A stretch of DNA of 64,000 nt from Bdellovibrio sp. GT3. GTDB taxonomy: Bacteria > Bdellovibrionota > Bdellovibrionia > Bdellovibrionales > Bdellovibrionaceae. Shown here piece by piece: positions 24,425 through 32,014 of the stretch. A program made the position numbers and the translations under genes. The DNA is taken from assembly GCF_037996765.1 (NCBI RefSeq), contig NZ_JBBNAD010000005.1, forward strand, positions 1,396,001-1,460,000, read 5' to 3'. The notes under the pieces are model-generated. The model saw only the letters and a program-made list of their open reading frames with translations, was not told the DNA's origin and did no database searches. Each line of letters begins with the position of its first letter. Within the stretch, counting starts at the first letter, position 1.

Positions 24425-24865
24425 ATGAAGAAGTTGGGTATTGTACTTACGGGTTTGGTTTTAGCAGCGCTTTTTATCGGGGCTTGTGCCCACGATGACA
24501 ATGACAAACCTAAGGATCTTGCTTCGGATCAATTTGAAGTTTCCGCGCAAGGCGGGGATGATCGCATGATCCGCAACGGTGGGCCGGTCGTTGAAGTCAT
24601 CAATATCTCGGGCACGTTGAAAGTAAAAGGCGTGCATCAAAAATATATGAGTGGTTTGACAGTTCATCTGATTGATCGTGATGCGACGATCTTTGCGCGC
24701 GCACGCACGAACTCTGAAGGCGGATTTCAGTTGGTGGGTCAAATCCCGTATGGATTTTATTTGGTCAAAGTAGTCGACAAACGATTCAAAGGCCAACTGC
24801 CGATTCAATACCACGGGGTGGATCTGCGTAACCTTGTCGTTCCCGTTCAGCCAATTATTAGATAG
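24425..24865 (+). CDS. Lipoprotein, paralogue of the preceding gene
   Basis: A 146-residue lipoprotein (MKKLGIVLTGLVLAALFIGAC) with the same beta-sandwich: SGTLKVKGVHQKYMSGLTVH, ARTNSEGGFQLVGQIPYGFY, VKVVDKRFKGQLPI. The S/D-x-x-G-x-F-x-x-x-x-I-x-x-G-x-Y spacing equals that of the 23950 gene, pointing to tandem duplication. An ATG at 24416 adds three residues and is an alternative start. A short linker rich in Asp/Asn follows the lipid anchor. Confidence 0.78.
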   Translation: MKKLGIVLTGLVLAALFIGACAHDDNDKPKDLASDQFEVSAQGGDDRMIRNGGPVVEVINISGTLKVKGVHQKYMSGLTVHLIDRDATIFARARTNSEGGFQLVGQIPYGFYLVKVVDKRFKGQLPIQYHGVDLRNLVVPVQPIIR

Positions 24866-25064
24866 CTTCACGCGTTTTTGATTTTTAGAGTGCTGCGTTC
24901 GTAGTGTGAACATAATGTGTCTGGAGACTCGTTTTAGGGATTAGAAGCTTTGGCTTCTGACTATGACCGATGTGGACTAAAGGGCAGATTGCTTTGAGTG
25001 CGCTTTATATCGCCTAGTTTGAATGGCATCATAAGATATGAAAAAATTTGTTTAGTTTCGTTCA

Positions 25065-25376
25065 TTGTTTTATCGTTTGCTATTGAGCCAAGAAACTAAG
25101 CTTAGAAAGCTCATCCAGGCAGATATGCCACTTGCACTTTTAGCAAAACATAAAGAGTTGTGCCAAGACGGAAGAGTTAAAACATCTTCCGACTATATGA
25201 ATAAATTAGATTCCACTTGCCATAAAGCTTGTAAAAACTATGCAGACTGTCTTAATCAGTGTGCGAAAATATCTGACGACCAACTTCTATTTTTAGATGG
25301 CGTTTCTGCAGGTAAACAAAACTGCTACGCTAAATCATCGACGAAGGCAGCTCCCAAAGCGGGTGGAGTACAATAA
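25065..25376 (+). CDS. Small Cys-rich protein, possibly decayed at its 5' end
   Basis: A 103-residue frame opened only by TTG, or 83 residues from the ATG at 25125. The body is charged with paired C-x3-C motifs (TCHKAC, DCLNQC) and a further Cys on each side, which looks like a small disulfide- or metal-binding helical hairpin. Such a protein would be expected to be exported, but this frame has no signal peptide. An ATG at 25038 opens the same frame yet meets TAG at 25053, and a signal-peptide-like sequence lies in another frame (see findings). It may be a pseudogene or contain a sequence error. Terminator follows. Confidence 0.5.
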   Translation: MFYRLLLSQETKLRKLIQADMPLALLAKHKELCQDGRVKTSSDYMNKLDSTCHKACKNYADCLNQCAKISDDQLLFLDGVSAGKQNCYAKSSTKAAPKAGGVQ

Positions 25377-25404
25377 CTGGTTTCCCATCCAAAACCTGAT
25401 TGGA

Positions 25405-25439
25405 AAGGCGCAGACTAATTGATCTGTGCCTTTTTTTTT
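25405..25439 (+). terminator. Rho-independent terminator
   Basis: AAAGGCGCAGA / TCTGTGCCTTT stem (one G-U pair) with an eight-base loop, followed by a run of nine T, after the small Cys-rich gene and just before the convergent GT39 gene end. Confidence 0.85.
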
Positions 25440-25442
25440 GGA

Positions 25443-27023
25443 TTAACGACGCGCTGACGGCGGTTGTTCGTTCGGGCCGTAAGTGATGCCCTGGAAGTTT
25501 TTGCACAGGTACAGCCAGAATGTGCGCGCATGAACGCCATGACGGAACGTCATCAGCTTGTCGCGGGTACATCCGTCGAACTTCGCATACTCCATTGGAT
25601 CCTTGTCGTACTTTTCAGTCGTCACAATCAAGGCATCCTGACCTTCCATGTTTTTCATTTCTTCCACGGACTGCATGACAGTGTAGTTGCTGACTGTGGA
25701 GTTCAGCATATAGATCTTCGCCTTAGTGCCCCAGGTTGTCTGTGCTGTGGTTTCATAGCGAAGGGCTGCCAGGAACGGACGGTGTCCTGTCTCGGCGTGG
25801 ATTTCACGTTGACGACGATTTGCAAACTCGCCCAGTTCTTCCCAGCCGGTAAACTCATTGGAAGGATCGTAGGTGGTTTCCCATTTTGCATTCGGTGCGA
25901 AAAACTTAAAGGCCTTCGGAATCCATGGGTATGCAAACGGAGTGTAAGTGATCAAAGCCAACGGAATAAAGAATCCCAAAATCCCGTAAGTGAAAACCTT
26001 GCTTCGGGCTTTCACGATTTGCTTTTGCCCCCACTTCAAACCTTGGGACCAGATGTAGCCGGCACCCATAAGTAGCAGAGTGTAAGCGGCTCCTGACCAA
26101 TGCGGTTTGTAATCAGCAAAGAATGGCTGCGGATAAAACACCGCAATAGATGGCACCGTCAAACAGAATAGAAATCTCCAGCGGGCTTCCTTGCGTTTAA
26201 GCAGCGAAGTGATAAACGCCAAAGCAATCATCACGTACAAGAACGGCGTGCAGAACAAAAGTTGCGCTGCAAACCAGCCGCCCCAGCGTCCTGGTTTGAA
26301 AGTTTCTCCACTGTGACGATCATGGAATTGATAACGGAATCCCGGCCAGTCGTGAATATGGTTCCACCAGAAAATCGGTGTGCACAAGACTGTAGCAATC
26401 AGGAAGCCCACCCACGGCCACGGCGTCAGCAAATCTTTGCGACGGTTTGGAGTCGCCAATAGGTAAAGACCAAATCCCGGAGCCAAGAGTGCGATGATGA
26501 ATTTCGAATTTAAGCCCAAGCCCATCAAAACGCCCAGCCATAGCCAGGTTTTTTTAACGGACCATTGGTGTTTGTCTTCGCGAACGCCTTGCCAGAACAC
26601 GTAAGCCGCTGCCACCCAGCACAATGCGAAGACAGGCTCAGGGGAGGCCACGTATCCGCCAAAACCCCAGAAGGGTGACCACAACATCACAAAGCCGACA
26701 AAGATCGCAGCCCATTGGTCAAAAAGTTGTTTCGTTAGTTTATACAAAAGTACAATCATCGCCGTGAAGCAAAGGAAGCCCGGCAGTCGAACGCCCAGTT
26801 GATTGTCGCCAAAAATCGAGGTCGTAATCGCCTCCAGCCATGCAATCATGCCCGGGTGATCAAAGTAAGAAAGTTGCAGATCTTTGGCCCATGACCAATG
26901 GTAAGCCTCATCATCGATCAGCCCGATATTCAAACTGAAAAAGGCGCGAAATAAAAGAGTCAGGATGAAAAGAATCAGGACTTTTTGATCAAGGGATCTT
27001 TGCTTCCAATATTCAGCAATCAC
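25443..27023 (-). CDS. GT39-type membrane glycosyltransferase
   Basis: A 526-residue polytopic protein with about ten or eleven membrane helices. The first extracytoplasmic loop carries DDEAYHW (37-43), the acidic catalytic motif of the PMT/ArnT (GT39/GT83) superfamily. These enzymes transfer a sugar from a polyprenyl-phosphate donor to protein or lipid A on the outer side of the inner membrane. The C-terminal soluble part (about 375-526) includes two cysteines. No neighbouring sugar-pathway genes, so donor and acceptor are unknown. Monocistronic. Confidence 0.87.
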   Translation of the reverse strand: MIAEYWKQRSLDQKVLILFILTLLFRAFFSLNIGLIDDEAYHWSWAKDLQLSYFDHPGMIAWLEAITTSIFGDNQLGVRLPGFLCFTAMIVLLYKLTKQLFDQWAAIFVGFVMLWSPFWGFGGYVASPEPVFALCWVAAAYVFWQGVREDKHQWSVKKTWLWLGVLMGLGLNSKFIIALLAPGFGLYLLATPNRRKDLLTPWPWVGFLIATVLCTPIFWWNHIHDWPGFRYQFHDRHSGETFKPGRWGGWFAAQLLFCTPFLYVMIALAFITSLLKRKEARWRFLFCLTVPSIAVFYPQPFFADYKPHWSGAAYTLLLMGAGYIWSQGLKWGQKQIVKARSKVFTYGILGFFIPLALITYTPFAYPWIPKAFKFFAPNAKWETTYDPSNEFTGWEELGEFANRRQREIHAETGHRPFLAALRYETTAQTTWGTKAKIYMLNSTVSNYTVMQSVEEMKNMEGQDALIVTTEKYDKDPMEYAKFDGCTRDKLMTFRHGVHARTFWLYLCKNFQGITYGPNEQPPSARR

Positions 27024-27141
27024 AGGGGTTTCTCCAGTTTTACGGAAGTCATTTTTGGTATGTCTCTGTCGTAGCCCTTAGGTCCCGGTGTGGCAATAAT
27101 TCCTCTCGATGGAGCTGCGTGTAAAGTGCTATGTTGGTAAA

Positions 27142-28197
27142 ATGATTACAAAGCTATCGTTGCTCCTGATTTGCATAGGAGTCCTTGTGGGTTGCGCAGG
27201 GCCATTTAAATATCACGATCCGAAAATTCCTCATCGCGGAAAAGATGGGTTCCTGAACAACTATGATAACTCACCCAAGGAAAGCGTGCTGAAGTGGTAC
27301 TGGGAACGATGGACCACCAGTTTCCCCGAGGATGATCCAGCGGGGGCCCCCACAGTTACTGCGGACATGAATGCGATAAACCATCCTGCGGGCCTGACCA
27401 TCACTTGGTTGGGACATTCCGCTATGCTGGTACAATTGGATGGTATGAATATTCTGACGGATCCCTCCCTGTCTGAGCGGGTTTCGCCATTTAGTTTCAT
27501 TGGACCCAAACGTTATGGAAAACTGCCGATCGAAATAGAACATCTGCCGGCCATTGATGTTGTGGTGATTTCTCATAACCACTATGACCATTTGGATCTG
27601 CCCAGTTTGCGAAAGCTGAATATGCTTAATCAGGGCAAAACGCGCTTTCTGGTGCCCTTGGGCAACAAAGAGTTATTGGCCAAAGAGGGAATCATTAACG
27701 TTGCAGAGTATGACTGGTGGACCGGGGAAAAGGTGGGGGCGGTGCAGTTCACCTTTGCGCCGGCTCAGCATTGGACCACGCGCACGCGCTTTGATCTGAA
27801 TCAGACCCTGTGGGGTGGCTGGATGATCAAAGGTGCAACCCGCCAGGTTTATTTTGTCGGGGATACCGGTTATTCGCCGGATTTTCGTGACATCCGTCAG
27901 CGCCTAGGTGCGGTGGACGTTGCTCTTATACCAATTGGTGCCTATGCTCCTCGCTGGTTCATGCAAAAGCAACATAATGATCCGGCCGAGGCTGTGCTGA
28001 TTCACCAGGATCTGGGAGCACAGTTTTCATTGCCGATACACTGGGGCACTTTCAAACTCAGTGACGAGCCGATGTCTGAACCACCGGTTAAACTGAAGGA
28101 GGCTTTGCAAAGTGCAAAGCTGCCATCGACAGTTTTTCCAGTGCTCAACAGGGGCGAGACTTTTTCATTTGAAAAAGCCAGCAAACAAGGGAAGTAG
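27142..28197 (+). CDS. NAPE-PLD-like MBL-fold lipoprotein
   Basis: A 351-residue metallo-beta-lactamase-fold enzyme fused to a lipoprotein signal (LLLICIGVLVGC). The order TWLGHSAMLVQLDG, LTDPSLSERVSP, VVISHNHYDHLDLPSL, FAPAQHWTTR, YFVGDTGYSPDF, IPIGAYAPRWFM is that of N-acyl-phosphatidylethanolamine phospholipase D-like and UlaG-like hydrolases. The metal residues HxHxDH, the later His and Asp are all there. It probably acts on a lipid or phosphoester in the periplasm. It lies four bases before aspA; cotranscription is likely but a shared pathway is not obvious. I prefer the ATG at 27142 to that at 27109 because of the lipobox position. Confidence 0.87.
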   Translation: MITKLSLLLICIGVLVGCAGPFKYHDPKIPHRGKDGFLNNYDNSPKESVLKWYWERWTTSFPEDDPAGAPTVTADMNAINHPAGLTITWLGHSAMLVQLDGMNILTDPSLSERVSPFSFIGPKRYGKLPIEIEHLPAIDVVVISHNHYDHLDLPSLRKLNMLNQGKTRFLVPLGNKELLAKEGIINVAEYDWWTGEKVGAVQFTFAPAQHWTTRTRFDLNQTLWGGWMIKGATRQVYFVGDTGYSPDFRDIRQRLGAVDVALIPIGAYAPRWFMQKQHNDPAEAVLIHQDLGAQFSLPIHWGTFKLSDEPMSEPPVKLKEALQSAKLPSTVFPVLNRGETFSFEKASKQGK

Positions 28198-28200
28198 ACA

Positions 28201-29619
28201 ATGAGTCAGTTCAGAATTGAAAACGATCTATTAGGCGACAAGCAGGTTCCGGCGGAGGCCTACTACGGTATCCACACACTGCGCGCGATGGAGAACTTTG
28301 AAATTTCTGGTTTCAAAATCGGGCAGGATGAGTTGTTCGTTCGTGCCTTGGCGCTGGTAAAAAAAGCCACAGCTATGGCGAATGGGGAATTGGGTACAAT
28401 TCCTAAAGATGTTTCCAAAACAATTGTCGAAGCCTGTGAAGTGATTTTAAAAGATCCCCGCAAATGGGGCGCTCAGTTTCCTTCAGATATTTTTCAAGGT
28501 GGCGCCGGTACGTCGGTGAACATGAATGCCAATGAAGTTATTGCCAATATCGCACTGGAACTTCGCGGTCTGAAAAAAGGCGAATACAAAGTCATTCATC
28601 CGAATGATCACGTCAATAAATGCCAATCCACAAACGATGCCTATCCTACCGCCTTCCGTGTGGCGCTCTATGAGCACTTGAGCGTGGTCGTGAAAGCCGT
28701 GGATGTGCTGGCAGAGTCCTTTGATAAAAAAGGCAAAGAGTTTTCGAAGGTTCTGAAGATGGGACGAACTCAGCTGCAGGACGCGGTTCCCATGTCCCTG
28801 GGACAGGAATTCAACGCCTTTGCAACATTGTTGAAAGAAGACAGCCGTCTGCTTAAGACCGTGCAAAAACTTATTTTGGAAGTGAACCTGGGTGCGACTG
28901 CGATCGGTACCGGTGTCAATGCTCCAGAGGGTTACTCCGCATTGGCAGTAAAAAAACTGGCGGAGGTGACGGGCTATCCATTTGTGATTTCCGAAGACCT
29001 GATCGAAGCGACGAGTGATTGTGGTGCCTATGTCATTATTTCGGCGGCGTTGAAACGCACAGCCGTAAAGCTTTCCAAAATCTGCAATGACCTGCGTTTG
29101 CTAAGTTCCGGTCCGCGCGCAGGATTGAAAGAAATCAATCTGCCAGAGCTTCAGGCGGGCTCTTCAATCATGCCGGCAAAAGTGAATCCGGTGATTCCTG
29201 AAGTGGTGAATCAAGTGGCTTTCAAAGTTATCGGCAATGATTTGACGGTGACCTTGGCGGCAGAGGCGGGACAACTGCAGTTGAACGTGATGGAACCGGT
29301 TATCGCCTCCAGCCTGTTTGAGTCCATCAATCTGATGACTCAGGCTTGTTACACTCTGAAAAACAAATGTGTCGACGGAATCACAGCCAATGTGGATCGC
29401 TGTCGCGACTACGTGATGAACTCCATCGGCATTGTGACTTATCTGGATCCTATCATCGGTCATGCAGAAGGTGACTTGATTGGGAAGATCTGCGCTCAGA
29501 CGGGCAAGAGTGTTGCGGAAGTTGCCTTGGAACGTGGCGTGGTCACTCAGGCACAGTTGGATGAAATCTTTTCGAATGAGAATCTGCTAAACCCAAAATA
29601 TCTGGGTAAGAAGCATTAA
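28201..29619 (+). CDS. aspA: Aspartate ammonia-lyase
   Basis: A 472-residue enzyme of the fumarase/aspartase family, of usual length. It converts L-aspartate to fumarate and ammonia. The superfamily signature [11 protein letters not shown] lies near residues 320-330; the N-terminus ([25 protein letters not shown]) and the substrate block [14 protein letters not shown] are closest to aspartase rather than fumarase C. GGAAG precedes the start. For a bacterium living on amino acids this feeds carbon into the TCA cycle. Confidence 0.93.
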   Translation: MSQFRIENDLLGDKQVPAEAYYGIHTLRAMENFEISGFKIGQDELFVRALALVKKATAMANGELGTIPKDVSKTIVEACEVILKDPRKWGAQFPSDIFQGGAGTSVNMNANEVIANIALELRGLKKGEYKVIHPNDHVNKCQSTNDAYPTAFRVALYEHLSVVVKAVDVLAESFDKKGKEFSKVLKMGRTQLQDAVPMSLGQEFNAFATLLKEDSRLLKTVQKLILEVNLGATAIGTGVNAPEGYSALAVKKLAEVTGYPFVISEDLIEATSDCGAYVIISAALKRTAVKLSKICNDLRLLSSGPRAGLKEINLPELQAGSSIMPAKVNPVIPEVVNQVAFKVIGNDLTVTLAAEAGQLQLNVMEPVIASSLFESINLMTQACYTLKNKCVDGITANVDRCRDYVMNSIGIVTYLDPIIGHAEGDLIGKICAQTGKSVAEVALERGVVTQAQLDEIFSNENLLNPKYLGKKH

Positions 29620-29676
29620 AAAAAGGCCCATCCTAGGCCCTTAACTTCAGAGTAATGTTAAGGCTTCAAGATGGGC
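29619..29676 (-). terminator. Long-stem terminator for the minus-strand gene
   Basis: GCCCATC (29626-29632) pairs with GATGGGC (29670-29676), and inside it CCTTAAC (29639-29645) pairs with GTTAAGG (29657-29663). Read on the minus strand the hairpin is followed by seven T. It ends the gene at 29697-30182 and may also help end aspA. Confidence 0.75.
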
Positions 29677-29696
29677 ACATGTCTTTTGGCTATGGT

Positions 29697-30182
29697 CTAA
29701 TTGCGTTTTTTGCGCGCTTGAGTGCGGTGCTCTTCGTGCCAATTTTTTCTTTTGGCGTGGTGGTGCTCTTTATCCTTGTCAGTCTTCGGCAGATTTTGCA
29801 GAGCTGCTTTAAGTTGGGAGTGCAAAGGCAGTAAAGCTGTGCCGGACATCAGGAGTCCACGGTAGCGTTTGCCAAAAACCTCATTTTCCGGTGACTCATC
29901 AAAAAGTAGATTTTCGACGATAGCGCGGGCTGTTTCGCTATGCTCTTCAGAGACCATCTCAAGTTCAGTCATGATGTCGATGTCAGCCATCAAGGATGTC
30001 AGTTCACGTAACCACTTATAGCGCTCAGCCGTCATCAATACCTGAAACCATTCGTTCGGAGTCGCTTCATAGCCGACTTCGCGGTCGAATTCCTCCTTCA
30101 GGGAGTTCAGAACTTCTTTTTGCAAAGCCCAAAGAGCTTGGCGAACTTGCATGGCATGGGAGTGGTGGGAGTTTTTAGTCAT
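29697..30182 (-). CDS. Hypothetical soluble protein
   Basis: A 161-residue, mostly helical, charged protein without signal peptide or membrane segment. The N-terminus has a His-rich start (NSHHSHA), and the C-terminus is very basic and His-rich (KEHHHAKRKNWHEEHR, ending KKRN). Such a tail could bind nucleic acid or metal. No family recognised. It is transcribed away from mtgA. Confidence 0.68.
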   Translation of the reverse strand: MTKNSHHSHAMQVRQALWALQKEVLNSLKEEFDREVGYEATPNEWFQVLMTAERYKWLRELTSLMADIDIMTELEMVSEEHSETARAIVENLLFDESPENEVFGKRYRGLLMSGTALLPLHSQLKAALQNLPKTDKDKEHHHAKRKNWHEEHRTQARKKRN

Positions 30183-30420
30183 GGGTTCAACTTACCGTAT
30201 TGGACCGGTTCTGTCACATTGGCGCCCCTTTTTTTGGCAGCGTGTAATGGCTAAAAGCCAACAGAACCAGTGCTTTACCTTCCTTTTTTTGCAAAAGCAG
30301 ACAATAGGCTTGGCAAAAGGCCGGGCTTTCTTCTAAATCGGCATACAAACTTGATATGTGGTTTGCGGGTGCTAAAATTTACATTGTGAACTTACACGCA
30401 AACTTTGAAAGTGAACGTCT

Positions 30421-31167
30421 TTGAAGGCCGCCTTAATCAAACTTAGAACATTCATCGTTAAAGCATGTTTGCTTTTCCTAGTGACAAGCCTTGGGGCCGT
30501 TCTTTTCTATCGTTTTATCCCGGTTTACGTGACTCCGCTAATGGTGATCCGCTCGGCCCAGTCCATTTTCTCAGAAAAGTTTGTTGGCATTAAACACGAC
30601 TGGGTTCCGTTGGAAGAGATTTCCCCTTCAGTTCAGAAGGCCGTGTTGAAAGCCGAGGACTACCGGTTTTTTGAGCACAGTGGTTTTGACTTTGTCGCGA
30701 TCGAAAAGGCGATGAAATATAATAAAACTCACAAACGCATCAAAGGTGCCAGCACGATTTCCCAACAAACTGCCAAGAATGTTTTCTTGTGGCCGAACCG
30801 TGATTGGGTTCGCAAAGGTTTGGAAGCCTACTTCACAGTTTTGATCGAGTTCACTTGGCCCAAAGAACGCATCATGGAAGTTTATTTGAATGTGATCGAA
30901 ATGGGTCCTGGTGTGTATGGAGTGGAAGCGGCTTCGCAAAAGTACTTTAAAAAAAGCGCCAGGAATCTTTCTTCATCACAAGCCAGTTTGATTGCGGCGG
31001 TCCTTCCGAACCCGCGTCGTTTTCGTATCGATCGACCTTCCAACTATGTGGTTCGCCGTCAGCAAAAAATCCTGTATCGCGTAAGCCCGCCATTCCCACG
31101 TGAAGAGCGCGCTTCATTTTTGGATTTTTTGGATTTCAAATTCGACTCCGACGAATCCCAAGATTAA
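30421..31167 (+). CDS. mtgA: Monofunctional peptidoglycan glycosyltransferase
   Basis: A 248-residue GT51 enzyme anchored by one N-terminal helix. It polymerises lipid II into glycan strands. The motifs are intact: KAEDYRFFEHSGFD (catalytic Glu79), GASTISQQTAKN, KERIMEVYLNVIEMG and the closing ASLIAAVLPNPRRF. There is no transpeptidase domain, as expected for MtgA. The frame opens with TTG and no strong ribosome-binding site, so the start is the least certain point. It lies 300 bases upstream of the exported-protein cassette on the same strand. Confidence 0.92.
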   Translation: MKAALIKLRTFIVKACLLFLVTSLGAVLFYRFIPVYVTPLMVIRSAQSIFSEKFVGIKHDWVPLEEISPSVQKAVLKAEDYRFFEHSGFDFVAIEKAMKYNKTHKRIKGASTISQQTAKNVFLWPNRDWVRKGLEAYFTVLIEFTWPKERIMEVYLNVIEMGPGVYGVEAASQKYFKKSARNLSSSQASLIAAVLPNPRRFRIDRPSNYVVRRQQKILYRVSPPFPREERASFLDFLDFKFDSDESQD

Positions 31168-31466
31168 CAATTACGTAATTCACTCGTCGCGTAAATTCAT
31201 TTCCATTTCTTAATTTCTAAGAAGAACTATTCAAATTCTTATTTATATTATCATTTTTTCTCGAATGAAAAATGCCTTTTAGTGCGTTCTCGTGTTCTGT
31301 TTCGGGGAACATCCGGAACATTCCAGCAGTATTCATTACAAAGAAATTCATATTCTCTTAATTTTCCTAGGGATACGAATTGACTCCAACACAAACACGC
31401 ATCTTCGAAGTCGGCTCGCACGTAGATTGAATGACTGCAAGATGCTCAAGTAACGGAGAAATGTAT
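31168..31466 (+). promoter_or_regulatory. AT-rich leader of the exported-protein cassette with GGAACA repeats
   Basis: About 300 bases without a gene, AT-rich in the first half. A cluster of related hexamers stands out: TGTTCT (31293-31298, reverse of AGAACA), GGAACATCC (31306-31314) and GGAACATTCC (31315-31324). The last two are adjacent direct repeats, and the first is inverted relative to them. This looks like a regulator-binding array. I could not assign -35/-10 boxes with confidence. Confidence 0.4.
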
Positions 31467-32006
31467 ATGGACGTAAAACGCGTACTAATCGTACTGGCGG
31501 CTCTATTTGTCGGTATGTCATCCCAAGCAAATGAATTCGATGAAGGATCGGGTGAATTCGATTCTCCTGCAAGACCTGGTTATAGCGAAGCCGACATTCA
31601 AAAAAAGATTGAGAATGAAATGGCGATCGCGTGCTCAGGAAATCTTTGTAAGGTTGTCGGGCAGGATAATCAGGGTTCTGGTTGGACTGTGCAGTTTCAA
31701 GTAGGGTATGGGGATTCCAACAATGGTAACGGCGGTGACAACATTTACATCGGCGGCAATGGCAACGAAAGCAATAGCGACGGCTATGCCAGCGTTACCG
31801 TCACTTACCGAAATTTCAAATGTCGCTCCAATCTTCTGGTTACACCAGCTGTGTACAGATTCGTGAATACTTACCTTTACAACATGGTGAACTCTGATGG
31901 TTCCGTTAAACGTAACTTCTCGCCAGCAGATCAAACGGTGGTTTTGTTCTACACCACTATGCTTAACAAGGTCAGCGCTTGTGGCATGGGTGGCGTGGTT
32001 AATTAG
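31467..32006 (+). CDS. Exported Gly/Asn-rich protein, cassette gene 1
   Basis: I start at 31467, eight bases after GGAG; ATGs at 31461 and 31431 are less well placed. The 179-residue product has a signal peptide (MDVKRVLIVLAALFVGMSSQA). The mature protein starts acidic, has an ACSGNLC pair, then an alternating beta-prone stretch broken by a Gly/Asn-rich segment (YIGGNGNESNSDGYASVTV), and two further cysteines. The C-terminal half is helical. No family recognised. First of six consecutive exported proteins; it ends eight bases before the next start. Confidence 0.8.
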   Translation: MDVKRVLIVLAALFVGMSSQANEFDEGSGEFDSPARPGYSEADIQKKIENEMAIACSGNLCKVVGQDNQGSGWTVQFQVGYGDSNNGNGGDNIYIGGNGNESNSDGYASVTVTYRNFKCRSNLLVTPAVYRFVNTYLYNMVNSDGSVKRNFSPADQTVVLFYTTMLNKVSACGMGGVVN

Positions 32007-32014
32007 GAGTAGTT

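Noticed and set aside
30183-30420. Intergenic region upstream of mtgA, searched for a small gene or RNA
   Set aside because: Only short frames without ribosome-binding sites and a T-rich run were seen; nothing can be supported.
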